Shown piece after piece: positions 1 to 14,802 of a stretch of 64,000 nt of DNA. Below the pieces are notes generated by a model, which saw nothing but the letters and a program-made list of their open reading frames with translations, searched no databases and was not told the origin of the DNA. The stretch's first letter is position 1. Every line of letters starts with the position of its first letter. The translations under genes and the position numbers were made by a program. Source of the stretch: Bryum argenteum (lineage: Eukaryota > Streptophyta > Bryopsida > Bryales > Bryaceae); contig CM073325.1 in NCBI GenBank assembly GCA_037043015.1, positions 3,288,501 to 3,352,500 of the forward strand. The letters are read 5' to 3'.

Positions 1-924
1 GCATCTCATGCGCTATCTCCGAGGCACCGAAGACCTTGGACTTTACTTCACAAAGAAAGCAGATCCTGCTATCACTGGCTATGCGGATTCTGGATTTTGA
101 ACGGACGAGGTGAATGGTAAGTCCCAAACCGGTTATATTTTCATCAAGAATGGTGCCCCGATTTCGTGGAAATCTGTCAAGCAAACGATTACTGCGACGT
201 CCACAAACCATGCGGAACTCCTGGCGCTTCACGAGGCAGCACGAGAAGCAGTGTGGTTGCGCGCGATGGTGCAAGCCATCTCCGAGCAGTGCGGCACAAC
301 ATTCAAAACGCGGGCAACAGTCATCCACGAAGATAACGCCGCAGCTGTCACCCAAGTCGCCACTGGCTTCATCAAATCCGACCGTGTCAAGCACATCAGC
401 CCAACACTCTTTGGGTTCATGCAAGACCTTGTGGAGACACAACAGGTAGCAGTTACGAAGATCGAGTCATCCAAGAACGTTGCAGATATGTTGACCAAAG
501 CGCTACCGCCGTTCAAGCACCGTGAACTTGTCCAAGCTGCCGGCATGCGCTCTCTCCAAGACTTGTGAGGACACACTCTTTTCTATCCTTGAACTTTTCC
601 CACTGGGTTTTTATTCAAGGCATAGTTTTTAACGAGGTGTTCCTTAGTCGAGGAGGAGTGTTGTGATAGGCCGACTAGCGGAACACCTAGTGTAGATAGG
701 CGCCGCTTCATCTCCCGGGAGCTGGTAGTTAGCTACAGTGCCACCTGTCCGAACTGCCTGTTCACTGCAGTTGACCTTTGGTGCCATTACGGTGCCGCCT
801 GTACTCACCAACCCCGATCTCTATAAAGCCCGGCCGAGGCTCTTGAAGCTCTTGGCACTCTTTCACCAATTCTTGTTTTCTCCCTCTTGCTTTCTCTCGT
901 CGATGCTCTCAACACATATCATCA
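1..924 (+). mobile_element. Ty1/copia LTR retrotransposon fossil, 3' portion
   Basis: The window opens inside the end of a copia-type pol gene. Bases 1-568 encode the C-terminal RNase H region, recognisable by the family-typical segments HAELLALHEAAREAVWLR and VADMLTKALPPFKHRELV. A purine tract (about 650-658) follows and then a putative 3' LTR. The left part, with gag, integrase, reverse transcriptase and 5' LTR, lies outside the window, so total length and completeness cannot be judged. The visible coding stretch is largely open, which suggests a fairly recent insertion. Treated as a fossil. Confidence 0.85.
659..924 (+). repeat. Putative copia 3' LTR
   Basis: The LTR is inferred to begin at TGTTGTGATAGG, directly after the purine tract. 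It contains a TATA-like CTATAAAGCC at 821-830, and a plausible end ...ATCATCA lies at 924. The start is reasonably sure. The end is a guess from the CA terminus and the distance to the TATA box, because the 5' LTR is not in the window for comparison. Confidence 0.45.
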
Positions 925-934
925 AGGGTAGGTC

Positions 935-1354
935 GGACGGGCACTTTATTCACGCCAACCCCACAAGGGTATAGTGTTCTTATTAAGGCACCACAAGCCT
1001 TGGCTTGGTGGTTAGGGCTTAGGCCCCCGATGAGGAAGTCGTGGGGTCTATTCCCCATGCCGGCGTGGTGCTCACCCCTACAGTCCACCCAATTATTGTG
1101 GGAGGTCCTTGGACCTTGTTTTATGGGTACCTCAAAGTCCTTTGGGGGGATACTATGTCAAGTATCTTCAAGGCACTAGTAACTAGGCTAGAAACTAGCG
1201 TAGTTATAGTGTCCACCCTCGAGAGGGGGAAGTAATATTGTTCTAATTTCCCCTTGTCTGGTGGCCATCGGGATATTAGCATTACGAACGGACACTTCAT
1301 TCACGCCGGCCCCTTAGAAAGGAACGGAGTTTCTATCTATCTAGTGTTCTTATT
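935..1354. repeat. Imperfect direct repeat pair flanking the SINE-like segment
   Basis: Bases 935-984 and 1287-1354 share CACTTYATTCACGCC and end in the same 13 bases, TAGTGTTCTTATT (972-984 and 1342-1354). The shared 13-mer looks like a target duplication, but because sequence upstream of it is repeated too, a local tandem duplication is also possible. Confidence 0.4.
985..1250 (+). other. tRNA-like (SINE-like) segment with pol III A and B boxes
   Basis: Bases 1001-1011 (TGGCTTGGTGG) fit the internal A box with one mismatch. Bases 1044-1054 (GGGTCTATTCC) fit the B box with about two mismatches. Their spacing of about 43 bases is that of a tRNA gene. No full cloverleaf is apparent, so a tRNA-derived SINE head is more likely than a functional tRNA. 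The right limit is uncertain. The segment sits between two copies of a direct repeat (935-984 and 1287-1354). Confidence 0.3.
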
Positions 1355-1390
1355 TATTTATTTGGAATTACAGAGGGCTGGGTTTAGTTT

Positions 1391-1542
1391 TTCTGGAAAA
1401 TGTCAATTTTTGTGGCTCAGGGTGATGGAGGGAGAAGGCTCTAGAAAAATCACGGGCGAGAGGTCCAGGCATGACCCAGCCCGCGCCCGGGTTCTGGGTT
1501 TATCCACTGCCTCACATCATCCGCCTTCGGAATTCTCCAGAA
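1391..1542 (+). promoter_or_regulatory. Candidate heat-shock elements upstream of the HSP90 gene
   Basis: Two matches to the alternating GAA/TTC heat-shock element lie 180-330 bases before the HSP90 start codon: TTCTGGAA at 1391-1398, and GAATTCTCCAGAA at 1530-1542 (three units, the middle one CTC instead of TTC). Such sites are usual for HSP90 promoters. No convincing TATA box was seen. The assignment rests on motif match and position only. Confidence 0.35.
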
Positions 1543-1719
1543 CCTTGGGCAACTCTCATAGTACTTCACCCACCGGCCCTTCGACAATTCTGAATTGCGG
1601 TCACTTCTACCGATTCTGCTCGACGACTGCCGAATTTGACATTCGAGTAGTGCACATTTTGTAGAATTTTTTTGTTAGGGTTTCTCGGAAGGTTTTGGAG
1701 TCTCTACAGGGTGGTAGCA

Positions 1720-4700
1720 ATGGCTTCGTTTGCCGCTGTTCGAGGTCTTGCCGCTGCTGTCGCCCCGCTCCCTGCTACAAAGGCGGTGAGTATCAGGCCC
1801 CTGCATTATTGTCTATAGTTTGTTTGCGAGAACAGTTACTTTATTATCGGGAAATGAAATGTTTTCTCTCCGGCCTCCTTGAGTAACTGAATGCATTCCT
1901 TGTTGGAGTATCCATTTATATGTGTCTTTCATTATCTGGAGAAATTCTTGAGAAATTTCATTCGTTAGTGAGTCAGTCGCTCGAGACAGGCGCGGCCCGA
2001 GGGGATTTGATTACTGAGTTGCCGTCTTGTCATTCGGGAATAAATTGGTGTTTAGTAGGTTCAGTTTGATTCACATTAGCACTATTTTTTGAGAAAATCG
2101 TGCTAATATTGATAATAAGATTTCTGTATGATTTATTTTCATACTGCGGTGAATATATTCATTTATAGCAGCTACTCAATAAGGATGTTTTGAACCTATT
2201 TTGTCACAATGGTGTCAGCTGCTGAAGTAATTTTGTGGGTACAGCGCCGCATATGTTTTTCTTTTCGTGCTGTAGTGACGACTGAAGGATGTTGTCCTTT
2301 ATTCTGCTCACAATGGCATATTTATTGATGGAACAATTAATTATGTTAAGCTATTTTGCCTGAGTCCAATTCTCTCAAGAGCTGACATCTTTCCGTTTGA
2401 AACCATATCAAGCAAGAATTTATCTTTACCTTTTTATCCCAGTTATTTAATCGGTTAACTCAATTAGCGACACTTCGATTTTTCTGAGGTGGATACTTCA
2501 CATTTTGTTTTACTTGCCTTCGAAAATTCCGAGAATGTGGTTCGCAGCAGACGGTGAATGAGGTTACCGTCTGTCTCTGTAAGTATTGTTTGAAGCTATG
2601 GTGGACAAGCTCTCACTGACTTGGTGTTTGTTGAGCAGAGTTCGGCCTCACCAGCGACAAGTTCTTTCCAAAGAAGGACCTCGTTCTTGCCTACTCAGAA
2701 GGCTGTTTTGAGGTCGTCCGCTTCTATTTCTGGAAGAACGAATGGATTTAATGTCTTCTACGTACCGAAGACAGCCAGTGGTTCTGTTGCCGGTCGCACT
2801 GGCATTAGGTGCGAAGCAACAGTTGCTGAGACGGAAGCGCCCGTGGAGAAGTTCGAGTACCAAGCTGAGGTAATCATTGTTTCATGTTTCCGTCAAAAGT
2901 GTGATCTTACTGCGTAATTCCAAGACGGGATGGATATTTAACGATAGTGCTCAGTGCAATCACAATTCTCGACTATGATGAAAATTCGCTCCTCCGTTAA
3001 TGCTAGTTTTGGACGTTAACGTGCAGGTTACCCGGCTGATGGATCTTATTGTGAACAGTCTTTACAGCCACAAAGAAGTATTTCTTCGAGAGCTTGTCAG
3101 GTATTACATCTGATTATTCTTGTGTTTGAATAACACTGAAAGATTAGGACGATGCGAATTCAGCAATCATGCATGGGATTACTCTGATCAGGATCATAAG
3201 CGTATTTTAGTTGCTCACTTGTTTTACATTGTGGGTATGGTCTTTGTCAAGAATGAGCTAACGTGGGCTATCGCTTTAATTCCCACAAAGGATTGTCCTT
3301 GTGTGCACCGAAGATTTTGAGCTTCTTGGATTTGCTATGGCACTGAAAGTTGGAAAACGTTAATGGTCTGATTGTTATTGCAGTAACGCGAGCGATGCTT
3401 TGGACAAGTTGCGGTTTCTCAGTGTGACAGACCCAACATTAATGGAGGGTAATCCCAATTTAGAAATCCGTATCAAGGCGGACAAGGATGCGGGAACCAT
3501 TACTATCGTGTGAGTGCATGCACTTGCATATTGCGTACTGAGTGAATGTTTGCTTTACAGATCATGTGTCATAGTTGAGGGTGAGAGATTACAGTCTCAG
3601 TATCAGAGCAGGGTTCTTCGTCCACGGAAAGTTACAGAGTTTGGAAACTTCTGAAACATCTTCCTTATTATTCCAATTTTCTGGTTTAATCAGTGATTCA
3701 GGGGTTGGCATGACCCGAGAAGAGCTGGTCAAAAGTCTGGGTACAATTGCTGAAAGCGGAACTGCTAAGTTCCTGAAGGCAATGAAGGTGAGTCACAGCT
3801 TTCTAACCTTCTCTTAAAGAGCAGGAGATTTTTCGATCTTGTAATATTGTTGGTTGAACCTATTCAATTGCTCATTGTTTTCCAGATCATTATATTCTAA
3901 ATGATCACTATGGCTTTGCAGGAAGGCCAAGACAACAAATCTTCTGACAACAACTTGATCGGACAGTTTGGTGTTGGTTTCTACTCTGCCTTTTTGGTGG
4001 CTAACAAGGTGTCTGTATCATCGAAGAGTGCCAAGTCTGACAAGCAATATGTTTGGGAAGGCGAGGCCGATAACAGTTCATACACTATCCGGGAGGAGAC
4101 GGATCCGGAGAAGCTAATTCCCCGTGGGACCGTCATTACACTTCAGTTGAAGGTGTCCTATCCATCTGATGACTGTTTCGTCGTTTTTAACCAACTCCTG
4201 GAGTAGATTACTTCAATTCTGAGAGTTGATGGCCGTATTGCATAAAAAAGCGAACAAAAGAAGAATAGATGGTTTTTTAGTATGAGTGTGCAAATAAGCT
4301 CTTGCTCTTGCTCTTGGAACTCATGAGGTGTACGGATCTTGCAGGAGGATGAGAAGTTCGAATATGCTGATGCTATTAGAATTGAAAGCCTAGTCAAAAA
4401 CTACTCTCAGTTTATCTCTTTTCCCATATACACATGGCAGGAGAAGTCTCGTGAAAAAGAGGTGCATACCTTTTTTTTCTTTCATATACTGCAGACTGCA
4501 TTCACAACTGGTGTTCATGAAGTCGTTATGACGGGAATCAGATATGAAATCTCAGGATGTCTTTCTCATTTTACGTTCTAACGTCTTGGGTCGATTCTAT
4601 GTCATTTTTATTGAGTTTTCACTGACATCGTTCTGCAGGTAGAGGAGGAAGCGGAGGCGAGTGAGGAGTCTTCTGAGGAAGACAAGCCAAAGGTTTGTTG

Positions 4701-7700
4701 CGATCCCTCATCTTACTTTTGAATTTGTATCGGCAGTACTCCATCTCAAGATGGTAAACGTGCACATTTGTTGATTGAAATTACACTACGGTAGTCGTCT
4801 CTTGGGTATGTCCTGGATAGTATACTCGCAGCTTTTTAAGTGAGTTTTTTGGTTCTGGAATCAGAATGTACGGTATTTTTGAGTTTCCGCTGCTAAGTCT
4901 ATGGATAAGTGTGTATCCTATTCAGCTTTGCTTCACGCTTAAGTCTTAAAAACTGCTTCGTCATCCTGTCATTGGGCTTCCCTTTATTTTGTTGAAATCA
5001 ATTGTGCTTCTGTGGTCAGGAGAAGAAGATAAAAACCGTCACTGAGAAGTACTTTGATTGGGAGCTTGTCAACGAAACCAAGCCTATTTGGGTGAGTCGA
5101 TGATCAAGTAATTTGTTGCAGTATAGATGACTATTTTACTTTTTGTCCATCACATTATTAGTGCTAAAAACAATTGGCCTTGATCTTTTTACTTTTAAAT
5201 CAATGTCTCGTAATGCTGATGATCGAATTTTTCTGTGCGACATAGTTACGTAATTCGAAGGAAGTCCCGAAGGAAGACTACAACACCTTTTATAAGAGTA
5301 CATTCAAGGAATTTATTGACCCTCAGGCGTACACTCACTTCAGCACCGAGGTATGTTAATCCATAGAACTTCTGTAAAGTGCTTCGTGGTACAATGTGTA
5401 GCTATATATCTCGTGTTCTCATTTTGAGAAGAGAAACTTGAGGAAAAGCTCTTTTGATATGGTTCGTCTTTGCATCTTTCTTGTTGAAAGATTCTGAGTA
5501 ATCATCTCATGATCGTTGTGACTATTTTGGCAGGGAGAAATTGAGTTCAAGAGTTTATTATTTATCCCAGGAATGGCTCCCTATAATTCAGAGGACATGC
5601 TTAGTGGAAAAACAAAGAACATCCGGCTGTACGTGAAGAGAGTGTTTATCTCGGATGAATTTGATGGGGAATTGGTAAGCAATCACTGTGGAATTTAGTG
5701 CTTCTTGCTCGTTGACGTCTAGAGTTGAGTACTTTTCTGTTTCATCATTAAAGGGTGATAACAATCATCCGAGGTTATTATTATCCATATCAATCCTCGA
5801 TACCGTATCACTTGTTTGCTAATATTGTGTTCATGTGGCAGTTTCCGCGTTACTTAGGATTCGTTAAGGGTGTTGTGGATTCCAACGATTTGCCTCTGAA
5901 TGTATCCCGTGAGATTCTGCAAGAGAGTCGGATTGTAAGTCCAACGCCTTCCCTGTCCATGCCTTGTCCTCGAGAAATCTTTCAAATCGTAGTCAGAGAA
6001 TAAGTTTCGGGGCATTACAATCTGGAGTGCCAATGCAGTATTTAACATTTGAAATTAATTCGAAGAGAAACACATTCGGAATTTGTCCAGGAGAAAGCAA
6101 GGTCAATAGAAGCGAGTTGGACATATGCAGATCTGTTTCCAGCCATGATACTTAAACGTTCAAAGATGAACCCTCTATGATTACAGGTTCGCATCATGAA
6201 GAAGCGACTTGTTAGGAAGACTTTCGACATGGTTGAAGAGATTGCCAATCGGGAAAATAAAGAGGTATGCCGTTTTACGTGGCTTCATGTAGTATGTTTG
6301 CATAGTAGCAGCTCAATAGGGGATGCTTTAAATGCCTGAATTTTGAATTAAAGGTCACTTCACTCAAGTTGTAACGACTACACATGTCCTTGTGTTGTAT
6401 CAGGATTACAAGCAATTTTGGTCTAGTTTCGGAAAGAACATGAAATTAGGGTGCATTGAGGACACCGCTAATCACAAGAGATTAGCGCCGCTTATGAGAT
6501 TCAACTCGAGCAAGAAAGAGGAGGAGTTGATTAGTCTTGACCAGTACGTCGAAGGCATGAAGGAAGATCAGAAGGCAATCTATTACTTGGCGGCTGATTC
6601 TCTCAAGAGCGCAAAAAGTGCACCTTTCTTAGAAGAGCTTGTCAAGAGAGATCTGGAGGTAGGTCATCGGCTACCTCTTACAGCGAGGCATCAATTTCTA
6701 TGCTTGTTGAGATGACCACTAAGTGACGGTGAGAGGTTGTTCATTAGATATAAACTGGGATATTTTGCAGGTTCTATTTTTGGTGGAACCCATCGACGAA
6801 GTTGCAGTTACCAACTTGCAATCTTACAAGGAAAAGAAATTTGTGGACATCAGTAAAGAAGATCTCGAACTGGGTAAGTGGCCGGTATCTACTTATCGCA
6901 ACTTTTGTGTCCTGATTATAATTTACTGTTCTCCCGTAATCTGTTCTTCTCGGGACGTTCAGCTGACGTTTGTTGTGGAACTCTTGGGTATCCAGGAGAG
7001 GTGGATGAGGAGAAGGAGAAGGAGACTGAAAAGGAGTACAGGTTATTGTGCGATTGGATGAAGCAGAATCTTGGTGACAAGGTCGCGAAGGTCGCAATCT
7101 CCAAGCGAATCAGCTCCTCACCTTGTGTGTTGGTTTCTGGGAAGTTTGGATGGTCTGCTAACATGGAGAGGTACAGACTCACTTTGTTGAAGGTTATCTG
7201 AAGTGTCAGAGAAATTTCCAAAACTTATCACGATTCAGTTGTGCATTGCATGTTGCAGGCGTTCTACTTAAGCAAAAGTGTGTTTCTGATGTAACGTCTG
7301 GTTTTATGTCACAATTCAGAATCATGAAAGCGCAAACGCTGGGTGATAACTCACAAATGGAGTTCATGCGAGGACGCCGCATTCTTGAAATCAACCCAAA
7401 CCATCCCATCATCCAGGACTTGAATGTATGTCAAATCGTCTCACTCATTTCTTTCAATGTGACTTCTGCGTCAGTATCTTTCGTTAGCTGCGCAGATCAA
7501 TGACTACACATGAAATTGAATCCTAAATAAGATGGTTTTCACTCTGCAGGTTGCTTGCAAAGATACTCCAAGGAGTACACGTGCTCAGGCAATGGTTAGC
7601 CTTCTGTACGAGACTGCACTGCTCTCTAGTGGGTTCACGGTAAGCATCCCAAGTTCCTCAAAGCCAGTTTATCAATCCCCTTCCTTTGTCTTTACATGAG

Positions 7701-8029
7701 GACCATAATTATCAGTCTAGCAGCAGCCTTTGTGGCATCTCTACGAGTTCTTACTTCATTTTGATTGTAATATGCAGCCGGAGAATCCAGCTGAATTTGG
7801 ATCACGAGTATACGAGATGATGGGTCTGGCCTTGGCAAAGAAGGGCAGTGCTGCAGCAGAGAAAAAGGTAGGAAGTGCAGTAAATGACGGAGCAGCCAAG
7901 GACGATGCCTCAAGTGCATCATCTGAAAGTTCTTCCCAGGTTGTGGAGCCTTCAGAGGTTGTGGAAGCCTCAGAGGTTGTGGAAGCTTCAGAGGTGATCA
8001 CCGAGAACGATCCATGGAATGAATCATAG
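1720..8029 (+). CDS. HSP90C: Chloroplast HSP90 chaperone (HSP90C, HSP90.5 type)
   Basis: ATP-driven HSP90 of the plastid stroma, which in plants supports protein import and folding. I read 19 exons: 1720-1785, 2639-2869, 3027-3100, 3384-3509, 3694-3787, 3922-4152, 4345-4461, 4639-4692, 5020-5091, 5246-5350, 5534-5674, 5842-5934, 6187-6264, 6404-6658, 6771-6873, 6996-7170, 7320-7425, 7550-7639, 7778-8029. They join in frame to 820 residues. Residues 1 to about 80 are Ser/Arg-rich and poor in acidic residues, as expected of a transit peptide. The GHKL ATPase signatures are present: [12 protein letters not shown] (about 120-132), DSGVGMT (about 167-173) and GVGFYSAF (about 214-221). An acidic linker ([18 protein letters not shown]) is followed by the middle domain. 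The tail carries three VVE(P/A)SE-type repeats and ends DPWNES, not the cytosolic MEEVD, which fits the plastid form. Start chosen because it opens the transit peptide in frame. All introns are GT-AG. Confidence 0.95.
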
Positions 8030-9578
8030 ATAATTACATCTGTAGAATACGAGACGTTCGAACTCTTTACAGAGGGAGGAATAGATAAGGGGATGATATA
8101 CCCTTGATTCTTGGATAGGGAGACTGCAGATCGTGAGGCTCGTCTGAGTATTATCGCAAGGATGCAGTTCTTCAGATAATTTTGCACTTCAGCTCATATA
8201 TCGTATGCAGCGCGGTAACAACAGCCCATTTTGGGGCTACTTACCATCAACCTCTTCTTCATTTTATATCAATTTGCAGCCTATCTGCTGGACTTTGTAC
8301 ATGGGTTGGTACTCGGTAACTGAAGAATCTTGCTGGCAATGGCGTACCGAAAAAATGCTCTTCACACAGTTCCACTTCGAAATGATCATGTCTCCGTCCC
8401 TTGCAGCTCACTCACAGACGTCCATATTGATCGTGAAGGTAACCCAACTCATTATGAAGCCTTGCCATGTCGGGATACAGATAAATTTCCGAAATGTGTG
8501 CCGTCGAGAACTGCCTCTCATGCATACACGAATAGAACGGTACATGAAATCGAAAGTATGCGTATAAAGTATTCACTTTTGAAGGAAGAGAGAAGAATAT
8601 TGAGCTCATTTAGCTTTAGCGTTAAGCCAATCGGCACACATCCCGCGGTAAAACTCTCGACTGAGACCACGGGCATGGAGCTCTTGCGCTCACCGAGCGG
8701 GAGGTAGGGGCGAGGTCCGCCGACATAACAGAAGGTTTCGATGATATATACCTCATACTTCATTCATCAAAAAAGGAACAACCCCATAACGCGCAAAGGC
8801 CCTCCCCTGCGTCCTTGCTGGTCTGCACGGCGTTGCTCGCACCACGTCGCAGGTTGCCCGATTCAGACTTGCAATTGCAACCCGTCGATGCCGCTACACT
8901 TTCGCTTTTTCTCAAACAGAAACAATCAATCAGTACGTCTCTTCAAACACATCACTTGTGTCACAGTAACCTCTTGCACTCTTGCACTGATTGAAACGCT
9001 GTAGAGTCCACCGCGCTCAGCATCTGCGTATTTCCTGGTGTGTTCTTGACGTTCATGCTCTTTGTGATTAAAATTGTTTGAAGGGTTTTTTGGAGAAGCC
9101 TAGTGAGGGTTGTAGTATTTGTCATTCCTTGGATTTTTTCTGTATGGTTGGAGGAGCTACATTCCAGAAATTCATTTTGTGCAAGAAGATGTGTCTCTGT
9201 GGTAGAGGTTAATCTTTCCGCCTTCTCAAGCTAGCTGGAATCCTCATGGTTGGGAGTTGCGGAATGATCACACTGGGGTAGCAAGAGAGCTAAACTCTCG
9301 AGATCGTTGTATATGACAGTTCATGCAATTGCGAAGTGAGATCACTTTCAAAAGGACAGTTATCTTAGTATGGGACTGTAGTTTTGCTGATTGAAGTGTG
9401 AGCATGGTTTCATAGGTAGGTACGGGGTAGTTATGGTGGATTGGAGACGTTTTTTCTAACATGGTATCCTTGTAAACGAATGTCTGACTTCGTAATTGTA
9501 AGATTTGGGCCCGGATCTTCATGCAAGTGGTTTGGTCTTTGATGGCAGTGATCCGTTAAAATCAAACTTCGTTGAGCA
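8030..9578. other. Intergenic: HSP90C 3' region and ABC gene upstream region
   Basis: This stretch holds the HSP90C 3' untranslated region and the leader or promoter of the following gene. Open frames of up to 125 codons (for example 8330-8707) occur, but show no recognisable domain or family resemblance. No mobile element was recognised. Confidence 0.5.
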
Positions 9579-11181
9579 ATGGTTAATGCGGAGGAGAATG
9601 TGGTGGAAGTTTCGGACTTGGAGTTCGCGTACGGGGGTCAACCGTCTTTATTCAGCAAGTTCTCACTGAAGCTCAAGCGTGGCTCTCGGTGTCTCCTCAT
9701 TGGTGCCAATGGAGCCGGTAAGTGACTCAAATATCATCATTCAAGCAATGCTAGAAAAGCAAAGAGTATTCCACATTCAGCAAAGATCGCATTCATTGTT
9801 CACAAGTCGCGCAAGTGAAATTTGAGATTCTAAATTTGCTCTTGAACCAAAATGAGTACGTTGCCACTTCATCGGCACCCGCTTTGAGAAACATCTGGTC
9901 ATTCACTTGATTTGATTCGAAGTCTGAGATGTAACAAGCTGGTGACGAGGGTTTAGGGTTTAGTCATGTGATGATTGTGTGGGTGCTGTTTGTAGGAAAG
10001 ACAACGCTGCTGAGAATACTAGCAGGCAAGCACATGGTGGGAGGGAAGAATGTGGTGCGCGTCCTGGGTCGCTCCGCATTTCATGACACTGCACTCACTT
10101 GCTCCGGACAGTTGGCTTACCTCGGCGGATCATGGAGCCGAACCGTTGGCTGTGCGGTAAGCTTCAATTCAGCTTAGGGTTAGGGTTATCGTCATGTCGT
10201 GAAGGATACTGGAGTAACCCGCAATGTATGTGATTGCAGGGCGAAATTCCTTTGCAAGGTGACTTCTCAGCGGAGCACATGATCTTTGGAGGTAATGCCC
10301 CATCTCATCGAACTCTTCATTGTCTGCGTTCACGTAATTTTGGGCTAAATGTCACGTAGCTACTTTTCAAGCCAGTTTGCACTACATGAGGTCAGAAATG
10401 CAACACAGTAGTAAAGTATAGATGAACTGGTCATGAATTTAACGAAGAGTGGATTGGTGATGGCAGTGGAGAATGTGGACCCAGCACGACGAGAGCGCTT
10501 GATAGAGCTTCTCGACATTGACCTTCGCTGGCGCATGCACAAAGTTTCCGACGGCCAGCGCCGTCGGGTTCAAATCTGCATGGGCTTGCTGCAACCTTTT
10601 CAGGTACTTAAATCCTTTCCTCCTTGAAGCATGTCTTTGTGTAAGCATTTTCCTACTGGCTCTGTGAGCATTCAGAAGACCTAATTGATTTTACTGATGA
10701 ATTTTGCAGGTCTTGTTACTTGATGAGATCACTGTGGATCTTGATGTAGTAGCTCGCATGGACTTGCTTTCTTTCTTCGTGGACGAATGTGAAGAGGTAG
10801 GCCCTCACTTCCAACTTCCAATTGTTAATGTACCTACTATTCTTTCGAATTTTGTACTCATGACGGACTTGATTGATGCAGAGAGGGGCAACGTTGATCT
10901 ATGCTACCCACATTTTCGACGGACTGGAGACATGGGCCACCGACATAGCCTACGTGGAGGATGGGAAGCTGAAGAGGGCACAACCGATCAAAGAGCTTCC
11001 GGAACTGTTACCTCCTAGTCAAGCCAAGAACTTGATCCAAGTGGTGGAGCCCTGGCTTAGAACGGAGCGTGAAGAACGAGAGAAGCGAGGCCCGAGCAGC
11101 GAGGTGAAACTGGACAGAGTCACTCGCCCTGCCGACGTCTCTCCCTTCACATCCAGTCGCCAAATGGCGTACTACAGGTGA
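9579..11181 (+). CDS. Soluble ABC ATPase, plant ABCI19/20/21 group (CAF16-like)
   Basis: Single ABC nucleotide-binding domain without membrane segments, related to plant ABCI19-21 and yeast CAF16. Arabidopsis members act as non-membrane proteins linked to cytokinin response. Exons: 9579-9717, 9996-10156, 10240-10291, 10467-10603, 10710-10796, 10882-11181, joining in frame to 291 residues, the usual family length. Walker A GANGAGKTT lies at about residues 42-50 and is split by intron 1. The signature region reads VSDGQRRR (about 144-151) instead of LSGGQ, as in this family. Walker B VLLLDE ends at about 169, and the H-loop histidine is at about 202 (ATLIYATH). The start ATG lies 14 codons before the conserved LEFAYGG. 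Convergent with the CFIm25 gene. Intron 1 holds two TTTAGGG units near 9950. Confidence 0.92.
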
Positions 11182-12820
11182 TGCCCTCGAGAGGGCTTTA
11201 GATAGACCATATAAGGATAGGTTTTTACAGGTATTATTTAGAGCTTATTGACTTGCTAGATAAATTTTTGTTGAATAAGAGAAAGGAATTCTCTTTTATT
11301 GTTTCCTTCTCATCATGAAGTACACTGCAATGAGATGGAGCAATCTCGTCTCACTTTCACGATGAATTGCCCATTTATTTGATTGAGAAGAAGCCTACCA
11401 CTAGACGTCCCTTGCTGTTATTTGTAGAAATTGCTCGCGTGTTGCAGGTATTGTTGTGGTGTACAGAAATCCAGGGTGAGAATTTCTGTGAATACTGGAG
11501 AAGGTATGAAAGCGAATGTTCCTGGGACTGAGTAATTTAGAGAGGGTGAGGAGAAGCAGCCTGCTTTGTTGTGCAGATACGTAAAGGTCTGGTTTGTATT
11601 CCATTATGAATCACATATGCAGTTCCCTTGTAACTGGCACAGTCGAATAAACTACTTCGAGAAATCATATGCAATTCCAACACAATGACGTTTCCTATGC
11701 ATTTCTCTGTCCCTTCTCAGTGGCATATTTGCATGTCTGGCACACTCATCTACACTGGATCCAATGCCTATGGGTGCGTCGGTGGCTAACTTTGTATGTT
11801 TCCAGTTTCTGAGGTCTGAAATGAACATCTTACCACGTGAGTGGTGGTTACTGTTAACATGTTAGCTATTGAATGATTGAGAGTGGCGAGGATCTCACAA
11901 AGATGCACGTGAAAATTAAATGACAATCCCCGTTCAGAGAGAGCTCAATCAGCAGAAATGATTGTGCAATGGAGGGGGCCCAGGATGCCGCTCCCGCGCG
12001 CTTCCCAAAACTGGGGGTACGTGAGTTGCCGGCACTGGCGACGGTCGTGCCGGAAGGAGGGGCAGCAACCATGGCTAAAGATGGGTCGGGCCTCCAGGCG
12101 AAAACTTTGGAGAACCGATCTTTTCCTGCTTCCTTAATGCTCGATGATGACACGCTCTCCGATCTCTACAGGCCCCCGTGGTTTAGATATAATTTACGAA
12201 ACCAGATGTTTGAGAATACGAGAAACACCTGATGCGCATAGACATGCTTTTTCAAGCGGCCGTCGGGCGGCCATTTAATATACAGACAGACACTAACCAT
12301 CATGCCCATCACACCACAAGTTATCAGAACCTCACAATACTGAGAATGCTCACACTGCCACAAGTTGAACAAAAACTGATCCGTAAAAGTAGAATCTCTG
12401 TTTAGTCCTGGCCAGAGCTTAATGAGATACAGCTCCATTGCAGCATACCGTAATGCAAAAAATGCATCCACATAAATAAAGTGGCGTGCCACAACACTGA
12501 CGAGCGTAACTGAGCTATATCAACTCATAGTGACCAGGTCCCCTACCAAAGCACGAAAGGAACAATCTCCAATGGACGGTCTTCTAAAGCATCAATGTCG
12601 AACCATCTCCTCTCTACACACTACCTGTTTGGAGCCTTCACGATTTCTACCGTCTTGTGCTGCTCTCAGTAATAGCTCGAAGCATCCAATGTGCTGCTCC
12701 AAGTTCCATACTGTCTACAAGGAGTATGTCACTTCGCCAACAGATGTAAGTTGGCTCTCATCAGAAACTGTACAACATTGTCGTAATCCATATCGAAATG
12801 GAGAAAATGACCGCAAAGGT
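11182..12820. other. Convergent intergenic region, 3' ends of ABC and CFIm25 genes
   Basis: Expected to hold the 3' untranslated regions of the two convergent genes. A GC-richer island at about 11965-12180 has open frames on both strands (11969-12232 plus, 11866-12153 minus) without recognisable similarity or splice support. No RNA gene or repeat was recognised. Confidence 0.45.
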
Positions 12821-14458
<1,638 letters not shown>

Positions 14459-14802
14459 GGTGGCTGGGAATACTCCCAAAAAAAAACAGAGCAAGGACGA
14501 TGGAATCGAAACCCTAGAAGATTGAATGAAAAGCAGCAGCTGGAAACAAGCGTGGGGAGAATAATGGAAAATGTTGCGAGATTCCACGATTCCACGCTTG
14601 CTCGCTTCGCTTCCCCCGCCTTGCCTTCACTCTCCACTGTAAACCCTACTGTATAGGGTTCGCTTTCCTCACTACGGGTTAACCCCTAGACGTACTTGAT
14701 GGCCAGGTTCTCATAGGAAGAAAACGGAGGGGGGTTTAGGTTTTACTTTTTGGTTTTAGATTTTGAGCTTTACTTTTTGGGATCAGGGACACTTTACACG
14801 GG

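Noticed and set aside
738-974. 78-codon frame in the copia LTR
   Set aside because: LTR non-coding sequence; the frame crosses the inferred LTR end.
985-1065. Functional tRNA gene
   Set aside because: A and B boxes are imperfect and no cloverleaf with acceptor stem is evident.
8330-8707. 125-codon frame behind the HSP90C gene
   Set aside because: No domain or family likeness, and it lies in the expected 3' region.
9949-9962. TTTAGGG repeats (also GGGTTAGGG near 10176) as interstitial telomere
   Set aside because: Only two units inside an ABC gene intron. Fits a telo-box or chance.
11969-12232. 87-codon frame between the convergent ABC and CFIm25 genes
   Set aside because: Low-complexity Ala/Pro composition, an equally long frame on the other strand, and no splice or family support.
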